This document shows, in pieces, positions 1-7,757 of a stretch of 64,000 nt of DNA. A program made the translations under genes and the position numbers. Each line of letters starts with the position of its first letter. The stretch's first letter is position 1. The notes under the pieces are model-generated. The model had not been told where the DNA came from and ran no database searches. It saw nothing but the letters and a program-made list of their open reading frames with translations. This DNA is from Acidobacteriota bacterium. Its GTDB lineage: Bacteria > Acidobacteriota > Vicinamibacteria > Vicinamibacterales > 2-12-FULL-66-21. The DNA lies in assembly GCA_003222675.1 (NCBI GenBank), contig QHWT01000054.1:74020-138019 (forward strand), read 5' to 3'.

Positions 1-1823
1 ATTCCGATGACCGTCGATTCAATCTGCGCACCGTCGGGAGGCGGGTAACCCGCCAGAGGCACCTTCGAGCCCAGTGGCGCACCACCGAGATAGCGACGCG
101 CAAATGACTGGTTGACGACAACGACCGGCTCCGACGTCTCCGTATCCTCGTCGGAGAACGCACGTCCCGCGCGCACGTGCATCCCAAGCGCGGAGAAATA
201 CCGCGGACTGACGATCCGCGGCGACGCCTGCACCTTCACGATGCCTCCGGCCGCGTCGTGCGATCGCAAGTCGAACGCGGTGGTGGATCCTCCGGCCGTC
301 AGCGGAATTTCAGACGTAAACGCCGCTTCGGTTACACCGTGCACCGCCGCGAGGCGATGAAGAATCTGATCGACCAGTGCAAACCGGCGTTCCGGCGCCG
401 GATACATCGTCACCGGCATCGACAATCGCGCCGACAGAACCGCCGTCGCGTCGAACCCGCGATCCGCGTTGACCAGTGCGACAAAGCTGCGCCCGAGGAG
501 CGACGCGCCAAGGAGCAGCATGCAGGCAATCGCGACCTGCGCGGCCATGATGAGCGTTCTTGCGCGAGCAGTCCGCGAGCGCACGCCGGCGCCGACAGGC
601 GCGGTGCCGTCCTCCGCCAGCGCTTCGACAAGGTTGAGCTGACGGATGCGTAAAGCCGGTAATAAACCGAGGACGGTGCTCGTGCCAATCGACAGCGCGA
701 GCGTGAACGTGACAACCGCCGCGTCGATGCCGAGGTCGTTGACGCGCGGAAAGTCGGCGGGCAACAGCGACGGCATCGATCGATGGAGCAGCCACGTGAG
801 CGCGAGACCAGCCACACCGCCGATGATGCCGATGACCAGACTCTCGATGAGGAGCTGACGTGTGACCCGCGCGCTGCCGGCGCCCAGCGCCGCGCGAATC
901 GCCATCTCCCGGCTTCGCGTGGTCGTCCGCGCCAGCTGCAGGCCGGCGACGTTCCCCGTGGCGGTCACGAGCAGCAGGCCCACTGCCGCCAGTAACATGA
1001 TCAGCGGGCGCTGAACGTCGGCCGTAATGGCATCGCGCAGCGGTTGTGCCGCGATCTCGATCGGACCGTTGCTGCCGAAGATGGCCGCGGTGGTCATGCC
1101 GGTATCCGCGGCAAATCGGCCGCGCGCCGTGCCCTCGGCAGCCGCCTGCGCCGCGGTGACACCGACGCGGAGGGTCGCAATCGCGCTGAATAACGTGAGA
1201 GAGTTCCCGGTCGATGGCTGAACTGAGTACGGAACGATCGCCCGTATCTGACGGTCCGGATACGCGGCGGCATCGGGCAGAACGGCGACGATCGTATAAG
1301 GCTTGCCGTCAAGATGCACGAGTCGGCCAATCAGGCCTGGATCAGCGCCGAAGCGCTGCCGCCACAAGCCTTCGGAGAGCACGATCACAAGCGAGGTTTC
1401 GTCCTTCTCCTCGAAGAATGTCCCGATCAGCGGACGCGCGCTGAGCACCGGAAACAGGCTGGCGGTTGCTTCGGCGATTCGAATGCGTTCAGGCTCACCA
1501 GCATCCGAGATGGTGACCAGACGCGACGACCACGCGGCGATGCGGTCAATCGTCATCGCGTGCTCACGCCACGCGAGATACGCCGTGTTGCTGAACGCGC
1601 CGAACCGCGGCGCATTGCCACCCCGCGTTTCCGTCAAAACGACGAGGCGGTCGGCGTGCGGCCAAGGCAACGGTTTTATCAGCACGCCGTAGGTCACGCT
1701 GAACAGGACGGACGTGGCGCCGATGCCAAGCGCCATCGTCAGGATGGTGAGCACGGTGTAACGGAGCTGTTGGCGCAGCAGGCGCGCGGCATAGCGGAAG
1801 TCCTGCACCAATGTCATCGCCAT
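1..1823 (-). CDS. ADOP-type ABC transporter permease (FtsX/MacB family), 3' end outside window
   Basis: The frame is open from an ATG at 1823 to the left window edge, giving about 607 residues of a family that usually has about 800. A ribosome site (aggaaggg) lies just upstream of the ATG. The N-terminus reads MAMTLVQDFRYAARLL followed by a first membrane helix (TILTMALGIGATSVLF), which is typical of acidobacterial duplicated orphan permeases. A MacB-like periplasmic core domain follows, then the first FtsX bundle around residues 270-400 with the motif AIRAALGAG, then the second periplasmic domain; the last visible residues, near ESTVIG, belong to that domain. The final FtsX bundle is missing because the window ends. 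No ATPase gene is adjacent. The family is inner-membrane; its substrate is unknown. Confidence 0.88.
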   Translation of the reverse strand, partial: MAMTLVQDFRYAARLLRQQLRYTVLTILTMALGIGATSVLFSVTYGVLIKPLPWPHADRLVVLTETRGGNAPRFGAFSNTAYLAWREHAMTIDRIAAWSSRLVTISDAGEPERIRIAEATASLFPVLSARPLIGTFFEEKDETSLVIVLSEGLWRQRFGADPGLIGRLVHLDGKPYTIVAVLPDAAAYPDRQIRAIVPYSVQPSTGNSLTLFSAIATLRVGVTAAQAAAEGTARGRFAADTGMTTAAIFGSNGPIEIAAQPLRDAITADVQRPLIMLLAAVGLLLVTATGNVAGLQLARTTTRSREMAIRAALGAGSARVTRQLLIESLVIGIIGGVAGLALTWLLHRSMPSLLPADFPRVNDLGIDAAVVTFTLALSIGTSTVLGLLPALRIRQLNLVEALAEDGTAPVGAGVRSRTARARTLIMAAQVAIACMLLLGASLLGRSFVALVNADRGFDATAVLSARLSMPVTMYPAPERRFALVDQILHRLAAVHGVTEAAFTSEIPLTAGGSTTAFDLRSHDAAGGIVKVQASPRIVSPRYFSALGMHVRAGRAFSDEDTETSEPVVVVNQSFARRYLGGAPLGSKVPLAGYPPPDGAQIESTVIG

Positions 1824-1977
1824 CGGAATCCCTTCCTGATGTCACTTAACCATGCTTGGTCATGCTGAACGAGCGTTCGAATGGAAATCGCTGCGCCCAG
1901 GCGGGCGCGGCTTTGACGGGTCCAGACAAGCACAAGAGTGAGCATGCAACGGCTGCGGATGCATCAGTCTAGTCCTA

Positions 1978-2109
1978 TACCGGCCAAGCGTTGCAGGAGG
2001 CCGCTCGCGAGAAGTCGCCGCACGGTACCGGCCAAGGGCTGCAGCAGGCCGCTCGCGAGAAGTCGCCGCAAGGTACCGGCAAAGGGCTGCAGCAGGCCGC
2101 TCGCGAGAA
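1978..2109. repeat. 48-bp tandem repeat, about 2.7 copies
   Basis: Copies begin at 1978, 2026 and 2074 with the sequence taccggccaag or taccggcaaag and differ by only a few bases. The third copy is cut after the ctcgcgagaa segment. The unit length is a multiple of three, so any frame crossing it stays open and shows a 16-residue repeat. That explains the spurious open frames on both strands. There are no spacers, so it is not a CRISPR array. Confidence 0.85.
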
Positions 2110-2369
2110 CAAGGAAGACGCGCGGGTCCGCAAGGGAAGCACGGACCCGGCTCGGCGGTATGGCAACAACGAGGCGACAGAGGAGTGTGGGCGTGACGCT
2201 CAGTTCCCGCTCGTACGGTGTGCCGTCACACCTGAGCGGAGATCGGCAGGACCCTTGGAGACTGGCAACGCCCCATACTCGATAAAGGGTAGGCAGTCGC
2301 CTGCGGCGATATATCACCCGAAAGTAGTAGACGCATCGCGCAGGAAGTCGGAGGAGCAGGAAACGCGGC

Positions 2370-2399
2370 GGATGGCGATCGCCGACGCGATCGCCATCC
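2370..2399 (-). terminator. Perfect 13-bp hairpin after the propeller protein gene
   Basis: Arms ggatggcgatcgc and gcgatcgccatcc enclose the four-base loop cgac. The hairpin lies 13 bases past the stop codon of the minus-strand gene that ends at 2413. There is no strong U tract, so it may act as a weak or Rho-assisted terminator or as an mRNA 3' end protector. Confidence 0.55.
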
Positions 2400-2412
2400 G
2401 AACGGACGAGGA

Positions 2413-4761
2413 CTATTTGCCGCTCAGGTTGAGGGACAGGGTGGTCTGCGCGCAATTCTTCAGATCTGCAAGCTCGCAGATCTGGTATCGCAGCGAGTAC
2501 GTGCCGCCACTCGACTTTCCGAGTACGTCGACCGATCCATTGGCGTTGAGCCGGATCTGGCTGTTCGACGGCGACAGTGAGACGAGCGACAGCTTCACGT
2601 TCGCGACCGTGGCAGGAGCGCCGCCTAGCGTGTCGTTCGCCAGGACGTTCACCACCGCCATTCCTCCAGTTTTCGAAGACGCTCTCGCGCTGTCGGCCAC
2701 AGCGTTCACAATGTACGAGGTGACAGTGACGGTTACGGAGACGTCACCCGTGCAATTGGCGGGATTCGCCTTTTCGCAAATGTGATAGGACAGCGTCTGC
2801 GGTCCGGCCGCCGCGCTGGGCGCCACAGACACCGACCCCGTGGCTGCATCGAGCGTGACACCGTTTGTCGAAGAGGCAGTCACTATCGTCACGCGCGCCA
2901 GCGTTGCGGTCGCGCCATCGAAGACATCGTTGGCCAGCACGTTTGCGATCGCGGTCCCGCCGCCCCTCGACATGGACCCGCTATCGCTGTTCGCCTGGAT
3001 GTCGCGCCATGTGACGTTCACCGTAACGGTTCCGTTCGTCGGGGAGCAATTGTTTAGATCCGCGTTTTCGCAAATCTTATAACTAAGTAAGTGCGCACCC
3101 TTTGTCGCGCCTGGAGCCACAGCAACTGAGCCATCAGCAGAGTTGAAGGTGAGAGCGTCGTCTTTGGAGAGGACGACCGGTGTCACCGTTGCGAGCGATG
3201 CAGCGTCGGGGCCGAGCGTGTCGTTCGCGACGATATTCGCAATGGCTATGGCCCCTGGAAGCGACGTCGCGCCATCGTCGGCGGCGGTGATTGGATAACG
3301 CTCTCTCACGGACACCGTTGCGGCCGCCGTAGCACAGTGCGTGGTTCCGGGTTCGCAAATCTGATACGTGAGGGTGTGGCTGCCAAGCGCCGCGTCGGCT
3401 GCGATCCAGACCGCCCCGGCGGCATCCAGCGTCAGACTCGGGCTCGTTGGCAGCGCGACCGACAGCGACACGTTCCCGATCGCCGCTTGCGCGCCTCCGA
3501 TGGTGTCGTTCGCGAGCACGTTCGCGATCGCGATTCCGGCATGCTGGGCTGGCACCGCGCCCGGCGCGATGTCATCTGTCGCGTGGATCGGATACGGTGT
3601 CGGACTGACCGCGCGATTGGGGAGAATGGCCACTCCGTTCGGCTGCCCTGCAACCGTTATCAACTGAACTTCCAGCGCGTTTGTCGTCGGGTCGATCAGG
3701 CGGACGGTGCCGTTATTCGGGATCGATACGAGCACCGCCGTTCTATCCGGCGTGACTGCCAGTCCAGCCGGAGTGCGCTGCTGGCTCCATGCTGGGCCGT
3801 CCTGGCCAAGATCGATCCAGTTCACCTGCGCCGAGTTCGTCGGATCATCGACCGTCGCTGTCTCGATCGCCGCGACCCACCGTCCTGGAAGGAAACCGGC
3901 GCCGTAGAGGGTATCGGCCCAATAGGACGTTATCCCGACATAGGCGCGACCTCCATCCGGGGTGAACGCGATTGAGCCCGGCAGCGAATAGAGCGGGATC
4001 GATTTCACCATCGGCTTGGTGGCCGGGCGGATGTTGGTGGTGTCGACGACAGCGACGCCGCCGGTCACCCGGAACCCAAACGAATCAGAGACATAGCTGA
4101 CCACCGACACGTACGCGCGCGGCTGACTCGGCGAGATCGCCACGCCAACCGCAACGTTCGAGATGCCCGCTGTTGGGGCCTCCTCCGGCAGAAACGACGT
4201 GACCACCGTATTGCCTGTCGTCTCGATCACGGAAACAGTTCCCGACGCGACGATGAGATAATGTCCGTCGGGCGTGATGGCGAGCTGTCCGTCACTGCCG
4301 CCGACGTTCAGCGGCGTGCGAGTACCGGAACCAGTGTCGACCAATTCGACGCCGGTAGCCGTCAATACATAGAGCAGATCTCTGACCGGATCTCCTCCGG
4401 AAGTGACGACGATGCTGGTCGGATGATCGCCGACGGAAAACATGCCCGTGACGGCGACACTGGCGGGATCGGGACTCGTCGCGTCGATCTGCCAGACTGA
4501 GTTGGAACCACTGTTGGTCACGTAGGCACGCGTGCCATCCTGCGAGATCGCCACTTGCGCCGGCGCCGTGCCAACCCTCAGGGGGGTCACCGTTTTGCCG
4601 TTGGTGTCGATTACGTCCACGTCGTTCGTGGCCGTATTCGCGACAAAGGCATTGGTCTGGGCGTCGGCCCGAGTTCCGGCCACGCCGACAAACAGAGAGG
4701 CCAGACACAACAGCGTGGCCAGCCCCTGCCGGATGGTGGTCCTTCCGTTCCTTTGCGTCAT
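2413..4761 (-). CDS. Secreted YVTN beta-propeller protein with four Cys-paired C-terminal repeats
   Basis: The start is the ATG at 4761, preceded by aagg, and gives 782 residues. A longer frame reaches 4875, but its first 38 residues are not protein-like. A signal peptide ends near the ADAQ of residues 31-34. Residues 35-400 form a YVTN-type seven-bladed propeller with repeats such as FVANTATNDVDVID and AYVTNSGSNSVWQID. The rest holds four repeats of about 90 residues. Each opens with a NVLANDTLGG-like motif and ends with Y.ICE...C, a likely disulfide pair. The architecture suggests a cell-surface or secreted binding protein; the ligand is unknown. Confidence 0.85.
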   Translation of the reverse strand: MTQRNGRTTIRQGLATLLCLASLFVGVAGTRADAQTNAFVANTATNDVDVIDTNGKTVTPLRVGTAPAQVAISQDGTRAYVTNSGSNSVWQIDATSPDPASVAVTGMFSVGDHPTSIVVTSGGDPVRDLLYVLTATGVELVDTGSGTRTPLNVGGSDGQLAITPDGHYLIVASGTVSVIETTGNTVVTSFLPEEAPTAGISNVAVGVAISPSQPRAYVSVVSYVSDSFGFRVTGGVAVVDTTNIRPATKPMVKSIPLYSLPGSIAFTPDGGRAYVGITSYWADTLYGAGFLPGRWVAAIETATVDDPTNSAQVNWIDLGQDGPAWSQQRTPAGLAVTPDRTAVLVSIPNNGTVRLIDPTTNALEVQLITVAGQPNGVAILPNRAVSPTPYPIHATDDIAPGAVPAQHAGIAIANVLANDTIGGAQAAIGNVSLSVALPTSPSLTLDAAGAVWIAADAALGSHTLTYQICEPGTTHCATAAATVSVRERYPITAADDGATSLPGAIAIANIVANDTLGPDAASLATVTPVVLSKDDALTFNSADGSVAVAPGATKGAHLLSYKICENADLNNCSPTNGTVTVNVTWRDIQANSDSGSMSRGGGTAIANVLANDVFDGATATLARVTIVTASSTNGVTLDAATGSVSVAPSAAAGPQTLSYHICEKANPANCTGDVSVTVTVTSYIVNAVADSARASSKTGGMAVVNVLANDTLGGAPATVANVKLSLVSLSPSNSQIRLNANGSVDVLGKSSGGTYSLRYQICELADLKNCAQTTLSLNLSGK

Positions 4762-5144
4762 CGAATGAATCCTTGTGAAGCGTGTTTGTTCAGCGGCCCG
4801 GTTGCCGCATTTCCCGAGACGTCGGTCGGCGGATTTGAGAGCGGTCACGTGTGAGAACATGAACGAGCAGCGCAAAATCCGGGAGTGAACCGCGAAGGGT
4901 CGACGTCACGCACAACGCACCGATCAGAAGGGGTGAGCGAGCGCGGCGTGAAATATAGCGAGCGCTGAGATTCTTTGTCGACTCGACCGAAGTCATTCAG
5001 ATGGGAGACTTCTCCAGAAGGAACGCCATCGGCGACATCCGGTTCGGGCTCCGGACCGACCGGAACTCCGAACCGGTTCGTCACTTGTTCGCGTCGCCGC
5101 CAGGCCATGGGCAGACAGGGGCCCGAGCTCCTGATTCTTTTAAC

Positions 5145-5175
5145 GGGCTTTCAACGGGCTTTCATTGGGCTTTCA
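5145..5175. repeat. 11-bp tandem repeat, three copies of gggctttca
   Basis: The nine bases gggctttca occur at 5145, 5156 and 5167, spaced exactly 11 bases apart. The block is non-coding and lies between two minus-strand genes. Confidence 0.7.
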
Positions 5176-5302
5176 TCGAGCGGACCGTCGCGCAAAGCCT
5201 CATCGCCAGCGGCGCCCGAGGCGACGGTCAGCGTCGCGCTTCTCGGGCTGCCGCGCGGGCCGAGGGGTGCACGGTCTTGGGCTAGTGTTCGCCATAGGCG
5301 AG

Positions 5303-5372
5303 CGCCAATCGCCACTCGCCATCCGTGAATCGGCACTCTGCAGGCTGCAGTTGCCAATCGGCTGTCGGCCAG
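5303..5372. repeat. Heptamer-periodic intergenic block beside the permease stop codon
   Basis: The sequence reads as consecutive seven-base words: cgccaat, cgccact, cgccatc, cgtgaat, cggcact, ctgcagg, ctgcagt, tgccaat, cggctgt. The block ends directly against the stop codon (5374-5376) of the minus-strand permease. A related block with the same gtgaat and ctgcag words is at 23505-23613. Confidence 0.65.
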
Positions 5373-5373
5373 G

Positions 5374-7749
5374 CTACGCCTGGTCCCGGAATGCCAGCAG
5401 AGGGCTTACGCGTAACGCGCGGCGTGCCGGCGGGACAAGCGCCGCGACGATGACAAGGGATAGTCCGGCAACAACCGTCGCGATCAGGCGAGCGTCGATC
5501 CACGGAAGCCCGTACACGAGCGATCGTGCGATCCGGACCAGCATGCCCGCGCCGAGCAAGCCGGTTGCGACGCCGGCGAAGGCGGGCGTCAGCGTTGCGC
5601 CGACGAATGTGCGGATGATGTGCCATGGACCGGCTCCAAGTGCCATGCGCAGCCCTATCTCGCGCGTACGTCGACGCACCGTGTCGGCCATGACGCCGTA
5701 CACGCCAATTACGGCGAGGCCCAACGCGATCAACCCGCACGTCGCAACGAGCGTCGCAATCAGCCGATCGGCGGCGAGGCCCCGCGAGATGTGCTCGTCG
5801 AACGTCGACACGTCGAGCTGTCTGACCTTGCCGGCCAAACGGAGCGCGTCGAGCACCTCTTGTTCAAACCCGACGGCGCCGCTGTGCGCCCGGATCGCGG
5901 CGACGAATCCCAGTGCCGTCGATCGCGACATCGGGTAATAGATCATCGGTTGTGGCGACCCTTCGAACGCACGATAGCTTTGCGTACGGACGACGCCGAC
6001 GATTTCGACGGTGTGGCCGAGCGCATCGGTGAGGTCGTGATGGACGGCGGCGCCAGGAAAATATCTCTGCACGAGTGCGTCGTTGACGATTGCCACGTCT
6101 GCGCCGCTCACGTCGTCATCATGGGTAAACAACCGGCCGTCGATCAGCGGAATGGACATCACCTCGAAATACTCGCGCGTCGCGAAGTTGACGTCGAATT
6201 CGGCCCATTCGCTGGTCGCACCGCGCTCGATGCGGAATTCGCGCCGCGCCGATCGTGTGAGGGGCGGCGAGGCCGCCCACCCCACACCCGCGACCGACGG
6301 CGCGCGTTGAAGGCGCAGGGTCGCGGCGTCGCGATACGCAGGGTGGTAGCTGACTATGGATGCGATGACGAAGGGATCCAGCGCCTGCGGCCGAGCCGTA
6401 CTCAAGGCGCTGTTGACCACCTTCGTGAGCAGCGCCGACTCGATCAGGAAAATCGTCGAGAGCGCGAGCTGCGCGGCGACGAGCGCCATCCGCAGCCGCG
6501 CGCCACCGTGCCGATCCCCAACGCGCGCCGGATCGCCGCGAAGCACATCAGGCGACAGCGAACGCGTCGACTGAATCGCCGGTGCCAGGCCGCACAGCAG
6601 GCCCGCTGCGACACCGACAGTCATCGTGATCAGCATCACGAGCGGCTGGACACGCGTGTCGAGAAGCCTCGCGTGCTCCGGCGCAAAGAGCGCAGGAATG
6701 GCGCCGGCGGTCCACGTCGCGACCAGTAGGCCCGCGGCGGCGCCGGACACCGCGAGGATCAGGCTTTCAACGAGCAGCTGACGCATCAGCCTGGCGCGAT
6801 CGGCGCCGAGCGCCATCCTGATCGTCAACTCGGGGCGCCGCGCGATCCCGCGTGACAGCAGCAGCGATCCCGCATTGACGCACGCGCTGAGGAGCAGCAG
6901 ACAGGTCGCGCCAAGCAGAACCGCCGCGAGCAGTTCCGCCTGCGACCTGACGTCGGGGCCCAGGCGCGAGTACCGCACCGCGGTAAATCGGCGCGGTTCC
7001 TCAGCGGATCGAATGGTGCCTCTGTTTGTGTCCGGATAATTGTCGGCGAGCGTCTGAGATGTTCGGTTGAGGCTGGCCTGAAGGTCCTCGAGACTCATGT
7101 CAGGCGCGAGACGACCGATAACTTTGAGGCGCCGGATGCCGCGGCCGCTGTGTCTGACATCATCGTTCAGCGGAATCCAGGCACCGAACACACGATCGAG
7201 ATGAATTCCAGGGAACCCTGGCGGCGCGATTGCGACGATAGAGTAGGCGCGTCCTCCGACGCTGAGAACCCGGCCGAGAATGTCCGGCTGGCCGCCGAAT
7301 GCCTGCCAGACGTCGAAACCGAGAATCACGCCTTGTGGCTGATGTTCACCGGGCCATTGACCAAGATGCGGGTGAACGCGCAACACGTCCCAGAAATTCT
7401 CCGACACGGCAGCGATGCGCGCGTTGATTGTCGCGCCGCCGGCACGCAGCACCGTTTCGGCGCGCTCGTCGATTGCCGCGGCGGCATCGAGTGGAGCAGA
7501 TGCCGTCAACGAGAGAATGTCCGCGTAGGAGGAGGAGCCGTAGGTCGCGCCGTTGGTCTGACTGGTATAGATGTCGACCAGGGCGGCCGGGCCGGTGACA
7601 CCCGCCGGCGCGCGAAAGAGCAGAGCATCGACTGCGCTGTACACCGCGGCGTTCGCACCCGTCCCCACCGCAAGACTCACCACGATAACGGCGGCAAGCC
7701 ACGGCGTCCGCGAAAGATTCCGAAGCGCCTGTCGACAGTCGTGCAGCAT
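5374..7749 (-). CDS. ADOP-type ABC transporter permease (FtsX/MacB family)
   Basis: The 791-residue protein starts at the ATG at 7749 (MLHDCRQALRNLSRTPW). The frame stays open upstream to 8394, but that part overlaps the preceding gene and is not protein-like. It has an N-terminal helix (AAVIVVSLAVGTGANAAVY), a MacB-like periplasmic core domain, a first FtsX bundle around residues 270-420 (TIRMALGAD), a second periplasmic domain, and a final FtsX bundle near residues 680-785 (EIGLRMALGAGPWHI). It follows the upstream paralogue by only eight bases, so the two are probably co-transcribed and translationally coupled. No ATPase gene is nearby. Transport direction and substrate cannot be told. Confidence 0.92.
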   Translation of the reverse strand: MLHDCRQALRNLSRTPWLAAVIVVSLAVGTGANAAVYSAVDALLFRAPAGVTGPAALVDIYTSQTNGATYGSSSYADILSLTASAPLDAAAAIDERAETVLRAGGATINARIAAVSENFWDVLRVHPHLGQWPGEHQPQGVILGFDVWQAFGGQPDILGRVLSVGGRAYSIVAIAPPGFPGIHLDRVFGAWIPLNDDVRHSGRGIRRLKVIGRLAPDMSLEDLQASLNRTSQTLADNYPDTNRGTIRSAEEPRRFTAVRYSRLGPDVRSQAELLAAVLLGATCLLLLSACVNAGSLLLSRGIARRPELTIRMALGADRARLMRQLLVESLILAVSGAAAGLLVATWTAGAIPALFAPEHARLLDTRVQPLVMLITMTVGVAAGLLCGLAPAIQSTRSLSPDVLRGDPARVGDRHGGARLRMALVAAQLALSTIFLIESALLTKVVNSALSTARPQALDPFVIASIVSYHPAYRDAATLRLQRAPSVAGVGWAASPPLTRSARREFRIERGATSEWAEFDVNFATREYFEVMSIPLIDGRLFTHDDDVSGADVAIVNDALVQRYFPGAAVHHDLTDALGHTVEIVGVVRTQSYRAFEGSPQPMIYYPMSRSTALGFVAAIRAHSGAVGFEQEVLDALRLAGKVRQLDVSTFDEHISRGLAADRLIATLVATCGLIALGLAVIGVYGVMADTVRRRTREIGLRMALGAGPWHIIRTFVGATLTPAFAGVATGLLGAGMLVRIARSLVYGLPWIDARLIATVVAGLSLVIVAALVPPARRALRVSPLLAFRDQA

Positions 7750-7757
7750 GGACGCGC

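Larger units (their letters stand above)
1824..2412. other. Intergenic region with a tandem repeat and a terminator hairpin; no gene seen
   Basis: This 589-base gap holds the promoter side of the permease at its left, a 48-bp tandem repeat near 1978-2109, and a perfect hairpin at 2370-2399. Several overlapping open frames cross it on both strands, but none has a ribosome site, a recognisable domain or protein-like composition. I see no gene here. Confidence 0.6.
4762..5373. other. Intergenic region; two short repeat blocks, no gene seen
   Basis: This 612-base gap separates the propeller gene from the second permease. It holds an 11-bp repeat at 5145-5175 and a heptamer-periodic block at 5303-5372. 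The open frames crossing it (for example 4975-5328 on plus) have Arg/Pro/Ser-rich composition typical of GC-rich shadows, and no ribosome site. The part just before 4761 should carry the promoter of the propeller gene, but no clear -35/-10 pair stands out. Confidence 0.55.

Noticed and set aside
1978..2109. CRISPR-like array
   Set aside because: Copies are directly adjacent with no unique spacers, and no cas genes are present.
1991..2785. 264-codon plus-strand frame crossing the 48-bp repeat
   Set aside because: Kept open by the repeat length; the rest is antisense to the propeller protein gene and has no ribosome site.
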